From assembly GCA_958448635.1 (NCBI GenBank), contig CAUDEQ010000007.1:1-51311 (forward strand): a DNA stretch of 51,311 nucleotides, in the 5' to 3' direction. A model generated the notes under the pieces. That model had not been told where the DNA came from. It ran no database searches and saw only the letters and a program-made list of their open reading frames with translations. A program made the position numbers and the translations under genes. The first letter of the stretch is position 1, and every line of letters starts with the position of its first letter. This document shows, in pieces, positions 15,977 through 24,287 of the stretch. This DNA comes from an uncultured Bacillota bacterium. Its GTDB lineage: Bacteria; Bacillota; Clostridia; Peptostreptococcales; Anaerovoracaceae.

Positions 15977-17368
15977 TCATATTTTTGTTGTGTAAGAAAG
16001 CTTTATCCAATATCCGTTTGACTCGAGTTTTCCCCAACCGTCATTTGTCTCGCATATGGTGTGGATTCCCGGTGTTATGTATCCCACTCTCGAATATGAA
16101 GTTGACGGACCTGTCCTCATGTTGAGATCCGTTGCTTTAACGCTGATGTTGTATTCCCCACTTACTGCTTCGGTATACGACAGCTTCACCCAATATCCGT
16201 TGCTGGACAGCTGTCCCCAACCGTTATTTGTCGCCTTTATCTCATGCACGCTGTTTCTGTACAGCAAGCCCTTGCTGCTGTAGCTCGTGGATGGACCTGT
16301 CCTCATATGAAGCGCTGAAGCCGTTATCTTCACAGTGTACGGAGATACTGATTCCGAACTTTCAGGCGGCGTTGATGGAGCAGATTCTTCAACTGTCGTT
16401 GCGTATTTCAGACATATCCAGTAGCCTGTTTCAGCAACCTTTCCCCAACCGTCATTGGTCATGATTATCGTATATGTTCCCGGGGCTATATATCCCTTTC
16501 TCGTATATGAAGTTGACGGACCTGTTCTCATATTGAGGTTATCAGTGCTTACCTTTACCTTGTAGTTGGTTGTGGTACCGGAGCTTACAACTGAATCCGA
16601 GCCGCCGTTTGACACCTTTGTTGCATATGTGAGGCAGATCCAGTAGCCGTTATCGGCAAGCTTTGCCCAGTTGCCGCATTCCTGGCTAACCTTGTATGTA
16701 CCCTGCTTTATGTAGCCTATCCTGCTGTATTCAGTTCCTGGGCCTGTTCTCATATTGAGATCCTTAGCTGTTATCTTAACGCTGTAATCCACATCCTGCG
16801 CACTTATTTCTTCTGAATCCAGTATGTATATATATCCCTTAGGGTTGCTTACCCAAGGTGTGCCGTAGTGAAAACGCAAATCCGATGCCGATGTCGGGCA
16901 TTTAGATGATACAGTCCATCCCGATTCTGAAACGTATACTCTCCCGTTTTCAACCTTCTCAACTATGGCTACATGATTGCTGTAGCATGCGATGGCACCC
17001 ACCTTAGGCTCACTGCCGTATGGATAATAATTGCCGTTTTTATTGGTGGACCACCAGTCAGAGGCGCTGTACCTGAATGCTGTGTCGAGATTCTTTCCCA
17101 AAAGCTCGCTGGCACGACCGTAAGCATACCATGTACAGTTGCCTATGATATATCCGCCGTGACCGCTGAGATATTTCTTATTTGGTCCATAATTATACTT
17201 GTAGAACACATTGTTGTCTGAGTAATAATATCTGTCTCCCTCCGGTGAGCCGTATTCAGGAAGGGATGTTCTGACGCTGATCGCTGCGTCTGCCTTTAAT
17301 GCTGTAAACGGCATTATTAGTGTAACTGCCATTATCAGTGCTAAAGATAAAGATAATACTTTCTTCAT
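15977..17368 (-). CDS. Secreted CHAP-domain cell-wall hydrolase with four SH3 repeats
   Basis: An exported peptidoglycan amidase/endopeptidase of 463 residues. Residues 1-29 are a signal peptide (MKKVLSLSLALIMAVTLI, cut near ADA-A). A CHAP domain follows at about 40-180, with the catalytic Cys in GNCTWYAYGR, the His in NHVAIVEK and the SESGW segment. Then come four bacterial SH3 repeats, each with LNMRTGP-type starts (one reads LHMRTGPST) and GYW(I/V)(C/K)L ends, at roughly 193, 273, 347 and 404. SH3 repeats usually bind the wall. The start overlaps the AbrB-type gene by four bases (ATGA), so they are translated together. Confidence 0.92.
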   Translation of the reverse strand: MKKVLSLSLALIMAVTLIMPFTALKADAAISVRTSLPEYGSPEGDRYYYSDNNVFYKYNYGPNKKYLSGHGGYIIGNCTWYAYGRASELLGKNLDTAFRYSASDWWSTNKNGNYYPYGSEPKVGAIACYSNHVAIVEKVENGRVYVSESGWTVSSKCPTSASDLRFHYGTPWVSNPKGYIYILDSEEISAQDVDYSVKITAKDLNMRTGPGTEYSRIGYIKQGTYKVSQECGNWAKLADNGYWICLTYATKVSNGGSDSVVSSGTTTNYKVKVSTDNLNMRTGPSTSYTRKGYIAPGTYTIIMTNDGWGKVAETGYWICLKYATTVEESAPSTPPESSESVSPYTVKITASALHMRTGPSTSYSSKGLLYRNSVHEIKATNNGWGQLSSNGYWVKLSYTEAVSGEYNISVKATDLNMRTGPSTSYSRVGYITPGIHTICETNDGWGKLESNGYWIKLSYTTKI

Positions 17369-17577
17369 TGGTTGTCCTTTCTTAAACGTTCTATTTCTCT
17401 TTTGAGGCTCTCTATATATCCGATCGGATACACAGCAACAGGGACGATATGTATTTCACCGTCCCTCTCGAAGATTTCCAGCTTGTCGCCTTCTCTGAGA
17501 TTTAGTTTTTTAACTATTCCCTTGGGAATGGTTATCTGCGACTTCTGTCGCAGCTCAGTAATCATTTTTACTGCCAT
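17365..17577 (-). CDS. AbrB/SpoVT-type DNA-binding regulator
   Basis: A 70-residue swapped-hairpin AbrB protein. The conserved core is ITELRQKSQITIPKGIVKKLNLREGDKLEIF, followed by a short basic helix. Antitoxins of some toxin-antitoxin pairs share this fold, but the partner here is a secreted hydrolase, so a transition-state type regulator is likelier. No strong Shine-Dalgarno is visible before ATG 17577. A promoter and a 12-base direct repeat lie just upstream, which suggests it controls its own operon. ATG 17565 is a possible alternative start. Confidence 0.85.
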   Translation of the reverse strand: MAVKMITELRQKSQITIPKGIVKKLNLREGDKLEIFERDGEIHIVPVAVYPIGYIESLKREIERLRKDNQ

Positions 17578-17583
17578 TTTCAG

Positions 17584-17611
17584 AATTTCTTACTTTCTTA
17601 ATTTCTTACTT
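17584..17611. repeat. Direct repeat at the AbrB promoter
   Basis: AAGTAAGAAATT (minus strand) occurs twice with a 16-base period, covering the predicted start of transcription and the leader. This is a good candidate operator for the adjacent AbrB-type protein. Confidence 0.55.
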
Positions 17612-17612
17612 A

Positions 17613-17641
17613 ATTTTACAATATTGTGCAAAATACGGCAA
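17613..17641 (-). promoter_or_regulatory. Promoter of the abrB-CHAP operon
   Basis: Minus strand: -35 TTGCCG (17636-17641), 17-base spacer, -10 TAAAAT (17613-17618). Confidence 0.6.
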
Positions 17642-17686
17642 GCCTTTTATTCGTTTTAATTGATTTTTTTCGAAACATTTTCTGCA

Positions 17687-17721
17687 TAAAAAAAAACGAT
17701 GCCAACTTTGTTGACATCGTT
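17687..17721 (-). terminator. Terminator after yqeY
   Basis: AACGATGTCAAC/GTTGGCATCGTT forms a 12-bp stem with one G-T pair, followed on the minus strand by more than eight T. It separates yqeY from the abrB promoter. Confidence 0.9.
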
Positions 17722-17755
17722 TGGGTTTCATATGTGTTGCTGGTTTATTTCTTAT

Positions 17756-18208
17756 TTATCCGAGGAACTGCTCGACTGCCGCCTTTACCTGGTTTCCGTC
17801 TGCAATTCCCTTTACCTTAGGCATGGTCGCTCCCATGAGCTTTCCCATTGAGCCTTTACCGCTGCCCTGCTCGATTCCCAAATCAGCAGCTGTCTCTTTA
17901 ACGATATCTGCGATCTCGTCTGCAGTGAGCTGTTTAGGCATGTATTCAGTCAGCACGCTTATTTCTGCGTTGTAAGCTTCAACAAGATCCGTTCTTCCGG
18001 CAGATTCAAAATCAGCGAGGGCGTCCTTTCTCATTTTTACCTGCTTGGCTAAAATGGCTGCGATCCCTGCATCGTCGATTTCTTCCCTGTTATCAACCTC
18101 ATACTGCTTTATGGCAGCTCTTACGAAGCTGATGGTTTCTTTTCTGACCGTTTCCTTGTTTTTCATCGCTTCCTTGAAGTCAGCGTTCAATCTTTCTTTT
18201 AAGGTCAA
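17756..18208 (-). CDS. yqeY: GatB/YqeY domain protein
   Basis: A 150-residue protein related to the tail domain of GatB, the tRNA amidotransferase subunit. It is thought to act in tRNA-dependent processes, but its precise role is unknown. Seen are the N-terminal LKERLNADFKEAMKNK, then SVLTEYMPKQLTADEI and GSMGKLMGATMPKVKGIADG, all family landmarks. The start is a TTG at 18208 behind GAGGTG. It follows rpsU by 29 bases, the usual clostridial pair. Confidence 0.93.
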   Translation of the reverse strand: MTLKERLNADFKEAMKNKETVRKETISFVRAAIKQYEVDNREEIDDAGIAAILAKQVKMRKDALADFESAGRTDLVEAYNAEISVLTEYMPKQLTADEIADIVKETAADLGIEQGSGKGSMGKLMGATMPKVKGIADGNQVKAAVEQFLG

Positions 18209-18237
18209 TTACAACACCTCTAATCTGTTGTTTAAAA

Positions 18238-18417
18238 TCAATATTTCTTAGCCTTTTTTCTAGCAGCTTCAGACTTCTTCTTTCTCTTTACGCTTGGCTT
18301 TTCGTAGTGCTCTCTCTTTCTCAGCTCAGACATAACGCCATCTCTTGCGCACGATCTCTTAAATCTCTTAAGTGCGCTTTCCAAGCTCTCGTTTTCTCTA
18401 ACAATTACCTGTGCCAT
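18238..18417 (-). CDS. rpsU: Ribosomal protein S21
   Basis: A small-subunit protein near the anti-Shine-Dalgarno end of 16S rRNA. It is a 59-residue basic protein with the S21 core VRENESLESALKRFKRSCARDGV and a lysine/arginine-rich tail. ATG 18417 (MAQVIV) was chosen because AGGAGGTG precedes it at 9 bases. The longer frame to 18429 would use a codon overlapping the ribosome site. Confidence 0.97.
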   Translation of the reverse strand: MAQVIVRENESLESALKRFKRSCARDGVMSELRKREHYEKPSVKRKKKSEAARKKAKKY

Positions 18418-18486
18418 TTCCTGTTTCACCTCCTGACCCTATGTAAATCATTCCAGCTTTTAGAACGGCTTGCCTATAACATTGCT

Positions 18487-18515
18487 ATTATACTATTTTA
18501 TACAATGGTATGCAA
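18487..18515 (-). promoter_or_regulatory. Promoter of rpsU-yqeY
   Basis: Minus strand: -35 TTGCAT (18510-18515), 17-base spacer, perfect -10 TATAAT (18487-18492). The leader is about 60 bases. Confidence 0.85.
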
Positions 18516-18525
18516 GTTTTTTTTA

Positions 18526-18867
18526 TCAGCCCGGAGGCCATGTCATCTTTCTCTTGCCCAGCAGGTGGAAATGTATATGCTTTACTGTCTGCAGACCGTC
18601 CTCTCCGCAGTTGTTAACCAGCCTGTATCCGTTCTCAAGACCCAGGTCGGCGGCTATATCCTTTACCTTGACCATGATATGACCCATAAGCCCTGCGTCC
18701 TCCTCCGTAACATCGTTGATGGAAGCTATATGCTTCTTTGGAATTATGAGAACATGCACAGGCGCCTGAGGATCAAGATCATAAAAGCACAATATCTTAT
18801 CGTCCTCGTAGACCTTATTGGACGGAATATCTCCCGACGCTATCTTGCAGAAAATACAATCACTCAT
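18526..18867 (-). CDS. HIT family (HinT-like) nucleotide hydrolase
   Basis: A histidine-triad protein of 113 residues, HinT branch, which hydrolyses purine nucleoside phosphoramidates. It opens with CIFCKIASGDIPSNKVYEDD and carries the active triad HIHFHLLG near residue 97, plus GLQTVKHIH. The two Cys of the CxxC motif remain. It lies 56 bases after the TSCPD gene in the usual mtaB-HIT-rpsU neighbourhood. Confidence 0.95.
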   Translation of the reverse strand: MSDCIFCKIASGDIPSNKVYEDDKILCFYDLDPQAPVHVLIIPKKHIASINDVTEEDAGLMGHIMVKVKDIAADLGLENGYRLVNNCGEDGLQTVKHIHFHLLGKRKMTWPPG

Positions 18868-18923
18868 CGTTACACATCCTTTCTCTCTTCTTCACTACAT
18901 TATATCCTCGGAATCGGAGTAAA

Positions 18924-19172
18924 TCAACCGTTATAGGCCTTTCTTACAGCCACTGCCAGCTGATCGGCGCAGGAAGTTGGCTTGAACCCACAGGTATTTC
19001 CCGAAAGTATGCCTTCAATCTTGTCCACAGGCCAGCCGTCCACCAGCTTCGATATAGCCTTGAGATTACCGTTGCAGCCTCCTGTAAATTTTATGTTTGA
19101 AACGATATCGTCCTCCAGATCGAATTCAATGCTTACCGGGCAGACGCCCTCTGTCTTGTACACATGCTTCAT
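18924..19172 (-). CDS. TIGR03905 family TSCPD-domain protein
   Basis: An 82-residue protein of the TIGR03905 family, related to the C-terminal zinc-binding TSCPD domain of vitamin B12-dependent ribonucleotide reductases. Four cysteines are present: VCPVSIEF, FTGGCNGN, NTCGFKPTSCADQ. Function is unknown. The start lies 1 base past the mtaB stop and its ribosome site AGGAGG is inside the end of mtaB, so it is translationally linked to mtaB. Confidence 0.85.
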   Translation of the reverse strand: MKHVYKTEGVCPVSIEFDLEDDIVSNIKFTGGCNGNLKAISKLVDGWPVDKIEGILSGNTCGFKPTSCADQLAVAVRKAYNG

Positions 19173-19173
19173 T

Positions 19174-20541
19174 TTAACTAATCCTCCTGTCTATTATTTC
19201 TGCCGTCATCCCTTCCGCAGCAAGTCCCGTAAGGCGCACATTTCCAAAAGAATTGAGCAGCCCTCGAGCCTCGTCTTCATCTTCGTATCTCACATATACC
19301 CTTATATAATTTCCCGTATATCCCGTTATCACACCTTTACTTTCATCCATTTCCTCAAACAGCACTTTCTGCTCCAGTCCGACGCAGCTTCGGAAAAACG
19401 CTTCGGCTGCCTTCCTTCCCGCCTCCTGCATCCTGTCGCTTCGTATATTCTTGATCTGGGGCGATACATGCCCCTTCATATCTGCAGCTCTTGTAAAAGG
19501 TCTCTTGGAGTATTTGAAAACATGAGTTTTGCAAAACGCACACTCCTCGGTAAGTCTGAGGCTTTCCTCCAGGTCTTTCTCCTTCTCTCCCGGAAAACCC
19601 ACTATCACATCGGTGGAAATTCCGTAATGAGGATCATGCTCCCTTAATACCCTGACGATATCAAGATATTCCTCCCTGTCGTACGGTCTGTTCATGGCCC
19701 CAAGTATCCTGCTGCTGCCGCTCTGGGCTGAAAGATGCAGATGATGGCACAATCTATCGTATTTCAAAAGTCTTGCCACATACTCCGCATTCACCACTGC
19801 AGGCTCCAGAGAGCTGAGTCTTATCCTGAAGTCACCTTTCAGCCTTTCCAGCTCTGCGATCACTCTTTCCACTCCGTAAGGCGCCTCCGACTGCAAGGCA
19901 CAGCTTCGCACACTGCCTCCTGCGCTTTCCATTTCGTAAAGCGCTGTGTTTATCCCCGTCAGGACTATTTCCTTATAGCCTGCCGATATGAGCTTTCTCG
20001 CTTCCTCCACTATATCGCTGAGTTCCCTGCTTCTCACCATTCCTCGGGCATATGGTATGACACAGTATGAGCAGAATCTGTTGCAGCCCTCCTGTATCTT
20101 TATGTACGCCCTTGTCCTGTTTTCCGTGCTGGTCACCGTGCCGGTCTCCTCATATGAGTCCAGTTCCTCATATCCCTTGATATGAACCTGCTTCCTGCCT
20201 TCAGAGATGAATCTGGATACATACTCCGTAAGGCGGCTCTTCTCGTTGGTTCCGGCCACTATATCCACGCCGTCAACAGCCGATACCTCCTCAGGCTTGA
20301 TCTGGGCATAGCAGCCGGTGACAGCGATGATGCTGTCTGGATTCACCTTCTTCATACGGCGAATATACTGCCTCGATTTCTTATCGGCGACTGCCGTAAC
20401 CGTACATGTATTTATTATATAGACATCGGCAAATTCTCTCTCATCGACGATCTCATAGCCTGCCTCACGGAATTTTCCGGCCATGGCCTCCGTCTCATAT
20501 TGATTTACCTTGCATCCCAGCGTATGGAAAGCTGCCTTCAT
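19174..20541 (-). CDS. mtaB: tRNA t6A37 methylthiotransferase MtaB
   Basis: A radical SAM enzyme that adds the methylthio group to t6A at position 37 of ANN-decoding tRNAs. It has an N-terminal domain with AFHTLGCKVNQYETEAM, Cys in NTCTVT and VTGCYAQ for the auxiliary cluster, a radical SAM cluster CNRFCSYCVIPYARG near 150, and a C-terminal TRAM domain. The GCKVNQYE motif marks MtaB rather than MiaB. ATG 20541 (MKAAFH) has GGAGG at 7 bases; the frame from 20562 is less likely. Confidence 0.94.
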   Translation of the reverse strand: MKAAFHTLGCKVNQYETEAMAGKFREAGYEIVDEREFADVYIINTCTVTAVADKKSRQYIRRMKKVNPDSIIAVTGCYAQIKPEEVSAVDGVDIVAGTNEKSRLTEYVSRFISEGRKQVHIKGYEELDSYEETGTVTSTENRTRAYIKIQEGCNRFCSYCVIPYARGMVRSRELSDIVEEARKLISAGYKEIVLTGINTALYEMESAGGSVRSCALQSEAPYGVERVIAELERLKGDFRIRLSSLEPAVVNAEYVARLLKYDRLCHHLHLSAQSGSSRILGAMNRPYDREEYLDIVRVLREHDPHYGISTDVIVGFPGEKEKDLEESLRLTEECAFCKTHVFKYSKRPFTRAADMKGHVSPQIKNIRSDRMQEAGRKAAEAFFRSCVGLEQKVLFEEMDESKGVITGYTGNYIRVYVRYEDEDEARGLLNSFGNVRLTGLAAEGMTAEIIDRRIS

Positions 20542-20578
20542 ACCTTGTCCTCCGTTATACATGTCGACTTACCTTCCT

Positions 20579-20608
20579 ATAATACCAAATACACTTGCGG
20601 ACGGTCAA
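20579..20608 (-). promoter_or_regulatory. Promoter of mtaB
   Basis: Minus strand: -35 TTGACC (20603-20608), 18-base spacer, -10 TATTAT (20579-20584). Confidence 0.65.
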
Positions 20609-20657
20609 TCCATATCAGCCTTTAATTTTTAATGTCATCTTCTCGGTATATCATGCT

Positions 20658-20676
20658 TTTACGAAGGTATCGTAAG
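20658..20676. promoter_or_regulatory. Dyad upstream of the M23-deacetylase gene
   Basis: An inverted repeat TTACGA-AGGTA-TCGTAA lies about 57 bases before ATG 20733, and a third TTCGTAA copy follows about 16 bases later. It may be a regulator site for the cell-wall gene. No clear housekeeping promoter is visible. Confidence 0.3.
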
Positions 20677-20732
20677 CATCACTTTCGTAATAAAACCATC
20701 CTGCCCTTCATATCAATATACGGGAGGATTTT

Positions 20733-22565
20733 ATGGAAAGAAAAAGAAGAAAGGCTTTCATCACAGCCGGACTTGCCATGTTCATCTGCACGCTGATCTC
20801 TGCAGGACTCTTCGCATTTGTTGTATCCTTCGGAGCTGATCCACCTATCATAGCCTCAAAAAGCTCCGAAGACCCAGAGGAGCCCATTAAATGGGTGGAG
20901 TTCGACGTGCCTTATGAAGCCATGAAAAAAGCTATGGATATCGATATCGAAAGCTTCAACGAAAACGTTCACGTAAGCTGGATAGATACGCTGGCATATC
21001 TGGGAGCAGTATACGGCGGAGATTTCAGCCGTTATTCTTCTGATGATATGGACAGCTTCGTCTCCCGCATCAGAGACGGAGAAAGCGTAGGCGCCGTAAC
21101 TAAGGAGCTTAAGCTATTCGATTACTACAGCAGAGCATACGGAGCCGTCCTTGGCGGATTTCTCGGAGAATATCAGATAAGGCTGCCCGATGACGGCACC
21201 GGCAGATTTTCGTGGAAAAAGACATACGGACTCAAGGCATTCTCACCTGTGGCCGAGGGCTTCTATTACTCCGATTTCGATGATTTCGGAGAGAGCAGAA
21301 GCTATGGGTACAGCAGGCGCCATCTGGGACATGACATGATGGCAGCCACGGGAACTCCTGTAATCGCAGTGGAAAGCGGCACCGTGGAAGCTCTCGGTTG
21401 GAACCAGTACGGAGGCTGGCGCATAGGCATACGTACCCATGACACCGAGAGATATTATTACTATGCTCATTTAAGGAAGGATTCTCCCTACGCCAAGGGG
21501 CTTTATATAGGAGCGAAGGTGACTGCGGGAGATGTAATAGGATATACGGGACAGACAGGCTACAGCCTCAAGGAAAATGTGAACAACATAGATACGCCTC
21601 ATCTTCACTTCGGAATGCAGCTGGTCTTCGATGAAGAGGCCAAGGACAGTCCCACTCAGATATGGATCGATCTTTATGACATAACCAGGCTGCTGTCCGA
21701 GCACAGGTGCTCTGTCATAAGAGATGAAAATACAGGAGAGTATAAGAGAAAGTACCCCTTTGCCGAAGAAAACCATTTTCTCAAGGAGATGATGGCATCT
21801 GCAAAAACCACCGATGCTCAACAGGTGGAGCTGCCCATAGTGATGTATCACAGCCTGCTGAAGGATCCTGAAAAACAAGGTAAATACGTGATCTCCCCGA
21901 AGCTTTTCGAAAAGGATCTCAAATATATAAAGAAAAAGGGCTATACGCCCGTGTTCATGAAGGATGTCATCGCCTATGTGGAGGGCGGCGGTGACCTCCC
22001 GGAAAAACCCATCGTCCTGTCCTTTGATGACGGATATTTCAACAACTATTACTATGCTCACCCTCTGCTGAAAAAATACAACGCCAAAGCGGTGATCTCC
22101 ATCGTCGGCAAGATGTCCGATGAATTTTCTTCGCACCACGACGAAAACCCGTCATATGCTCACTTAACATGGGATCATATCCTCGACATGCACCTGTCGG
22201 GATACTGGGAGATACAGAACCACTCATATAACTGCCACACCTATGAAAAGAGAAACGGTGTAAGTCAGGTGTCCACCGAAACATACAAGGACTACGCACA
22301 GTTTCTCATGTCCGATCTGGGATACCTTCAGGATAAGATCGCATACGTTACAGGCGTAGCTCCCAACACCTTCACCTATCCCTTCGGAGCCTTCAGTGAA
22401 AACACTGACGATATAATCAAACAGATGGGCTTCAAGGCTACGCTGAGCTGTACGGAAGGAGTAAGCACAATTAAAAAGGGCGATCCCGACTGTCTCTTCA
22501 AGCTTAAACGCCATCTGAGACCTCCGGACAAATCACCCGTAGAGTTTTTCACCTTCCTGAAATAA
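20733..22565 (+). CDS. Membrane-anchored M23 endopeptidase-polysaccharide deacetylase fusion
   Basis: A 610-residue cell-surface protein with an N-terminal anchor (about 9-34), a novel helical stretch to 150, an M23 (LytM) zinc peptidase domain near 185-310, and a NodB-type deacetylase domain from about 365 to the end. M23 ligands are visible in HLGHDMMAATG and HLHFGM. The deacetylase has LSFDDGYFNNY, HSYNCH and FTYPFGAF. Both active sites look intact, so it could cut peptide cross-links and deacetylate glycan. GGGAGG precedes the ATG. It stands alone on the plus strand between mtaB and a dehydrogenase gene. Confidence 0.9.
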   Translation: MERKRRKAFITAGLAMFICTLISAGLFAFVVSFGADPPIIASKSSEDPEEPIKWVEFDVPYEAMKKAMDIDIESFNENVHVSWIDTLAYLGAVYGGDFSRYSSDDMDSFVSRIRDGESVGAVTKELKLFDYYSRAYGAVLGGFLGEYQIRLPDDGTGRFSWKKTYGLKAFSPVAEGFYYSDFDDFGESRSYGYSRRHLGHDMMAATGTPVIAVESGTVEALGWNQYGGWRIGIRTHDTERYYYYAHLRKDSPYAKGLYIGAKVTAGDVIGYTGQTGYSLKENVNNIDTPHLHFGMQLVFDEEAKDSPTQIWIDLYDITRLLSEHRCSVIRDENTGEYKRKYPFAEENHFLKEMMASAKTTDAQQVELPIVMYHSLLKDPEKQGKYVISPKLFEKDLKYIKKKGYTPVFMKDVIAYVEGGGDLPEKPIVLSFDDGYFNNYYYAHPLLKKYNAKAVISIVGKMSDEFSSHHDENPSYAHLTWDHILDMHLSGYWEIQNHSYNCHTYEKRNGVSQVSTETYKDYAQFLMSDLGYLQDKIAYVTGVAPNTFTYPFGAFSENTDDIIKQMGFKATLSCTEGVSTIKKGDPDCLFKLKRHLRPPDKSPVEFFTFLK

Positions 22566-22596
22566 CACCGGCAGGCGAATGCCTTTACACCATCAC

Positions 22597-23508
22597 TTAC
22601 ACCAGTCTGTTGAGCCTTCCTCCCTCCATGAAGCTCCTGAGGTTGGCCTCACACGTTTCCATCACCGTTCTTCTCGTTTCGACGGGGATAAATCCTATAT
22701 GGGGCGTGATGAAGCAGTTTGGCGCACCTATGAGGGGACTTCCTTCCACCGGCGGTTCATGAGCCAGCACATCGAGGCCCGCCCCTGCCAGCTTTCCGCT
22801 TCTGAGGGCCTCGGCAAGAGCCTCCTCATCCACCAGACCTCCGCGAGCCGTATTTATGAGGATGGCGCCGTCCTTCATCATGGAGATGAAGCTGCTGTCC
22901 ACCATGCCTGCCGTTTCATCAGTCAAAGGGCAGCTAAGAGACACCACGTCGGAGCTTATCGCCGCCTCCTTGTCTCTACTGTAAATATTCACTGACATGC
23001 CCAGCGCCTTGGCGATTTCCGCCACCTTGCTGCCGATGGCTCCACAGCCTACTATTCCTATGGATTTGCCTGCCAGAAGCGTTATGGGTGCCTTGATAAA
23101 AGTATAATCCCTGCAGCTCTGCCATTCTCCCGATACCACTGCTTCATTGTACACAGCCACCTTGTTCGTTATGTAAAGCATCAGCGCCACTGCATGCTGC
23201 GCTACTGCTTCGGCAGCATACGAAGGAACGTTTGCGACCGCTATGTTCAACTCCGCAGCAGCCTTCAGATCCACATGATTGAATCCTGTGGCCGATATGC
23301 CTATGAATCTTAGCTTAGGACATGCTTCCATCAGCTTCCTGTCGATGCCGAAGGAATCCGTGAATACTGCCTCTGCATCCTTAAGGCGTTCTACAGCCTC
23401 CTCCCTGCCTGTCCTTTCATATACCGTCAGCTCTCCCAGAGCCTTCAGTCCGCTCCATGAAATATCTCCCGGATTGATCAACGCACTATCAAGAAAAACT
23501 GTTTTCAT
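22597..23508 (-). CDS. D-2-hydroxyacid dehydrogenase family protein
   Basis: An NAD-dependent D-2-hydroxyacid dehydrogenase (glycerate/phosphoglycerate dehydrogenase-like) of 303 residues. It has the dinucleotide motif GIVGCGAIGSKVAE, the catalytic Arg in NTARGGLVDE, a Glu in LAHEPPVEG and the His in ITPHIGF. Between YSR and DVVSL only eight residues remain where relatives usually have more than twenty, so part of the NAD domain is missing. The start directly abuts the rsmE stop (TAG-ATG). The substrate is unknown. Confidence 0.9.
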   Translation of the reverse strand: MKTVFLDSALINPGDISWSGLKALGELTVYERTGREEAVERLKDAEAVFTDSFGIDRKLMEACPKLRFIGISATGFNHVDLKAAAELNIAVANVPSYAAEAVAQHAVALMLYITNKVAVYNEAVVSGEWQSCRDYTFIKAPITLLAGKSIGIVGCGAIGSKVAEIAKALGMSVNIYSRDKEAAISSDVVSLSCPLTDETAGMVDSSFISMMKDGAILINTARGGLVDEEALAEALRSGKLAGAGLDVLAHEPPVEGSPLIGAPNCFITPHIGFIPVETRRTVMETCEANLRSFMEGGRLNRLV

Positions 23509-24264
23509 CTATAACTCCATCTCATACATTATCATTGCCAGCGCCGCCATACCTGCCGTTTCCGTTCTCAGCGTAGTCTTTCCGAGAGATACGGAGACGC
23601 CTCCCTCTTTAACTATTGCTTCAGCCTCCTCATCTGAGAAGCCGCCTTCAGGACCGATTATCAGCGCTATTCTCTTTCTTCCCTCAGTCCATTCCTGAGT
23701 TTCTAAAGTTCGTCTGAGAACCTCCTTGATGGTCACCGTATCCTCGCTTTCATATGCAAACAGCACAAGGTCGAAGACGCCGAAGGCTTCCAGAAGCTCA
23801 GGCATTTTCATCGGCTCGAAGACCTGAGGAACGATGCCTCTTCTGCACTGCTTTACAGCTTCATCGGACACCTTCTGCCATCTCTGAACCTTCTTGGAAA
23901 AATTTCCTTTATCTACTACAACTGTTCTGTCGGTGAATACAGGAATTATATCGTATATGCCAAGCTCAACACATTTCTGCACGATGGTTTCCATTTTCCC
24001 CTGCTTAGGTATGCCCTGAAACAGCGTGACATGCACAGAAGGCTCCGATATAAACCTCTGTTTGTCGATTATACGCGCTTCAGCGGCATCAGGCTCTATG
24101 CTTATCAGCTCCGCTCTGTATTCCCACTCCACCGAATCTGAAACCTCTATCTCATCACCGGCAGACAGTCTCAGCACCTTCGCCATGTGACGCAGGTCAT
24201 CTCTGTCATCTATCGTTATGGTCTTCTCGCCGATATTCTCAGGCGGTACAAAAAATCTGCTCAT
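23509..24264 (-). CDS. rsmE: 16S rRNA m3U1498 methyltransferase RsmE
   Basis: Methylates U1498 of 16S rRNA. The 251-residue SPOUT-fold protein opens with RFFVPPENIGE and HMAKVLRLSAGDEIEV (PUA-like domain), followed by LFQGIPKQGKMETIVQKCVELGI and the SAM knot motifs IIGPEGGFSDEEAE and LGKTTLRTETA. It follows prmA by 23 bases, the standard clostridial order after dnaJ. Confidence 0.96.
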   Translation of the reverse strand: MSRFFVPPENIGEKTITIDDRDDLRHMAKVLRLSAGDEIEVSDSVEWEYRAELISIEPDAAEARIIDKQRFISEPSVHVTLFQGIPKQGKMETIVQKCVELGIYDIIPVFTDRTVVVDKGNFSKKVQRWQKVSDEAVKQCRRGIVPQVFEPMKMPELLEAFGVFDLVLFAYESEDTVTIKEVLRRTLETQEWTEGRKRIALIIGPEGGFSDEEAEAIVKEGGVSVSLGKTTLRTETAGMAALAMIMYEMEL

Positions 24265-24287
24265 CCTAATATTCCTCTGAAAAATCT

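Noticed and set aside
17365..17577. Antitoxin of a toxin-antitoxin pair
   Set aside because: The AbrB fold fits, but the coupled partner has a signal peptide, a CHAP domain and four SH3 repeats, so it is a secreted enzyme and not a toxin of known type.
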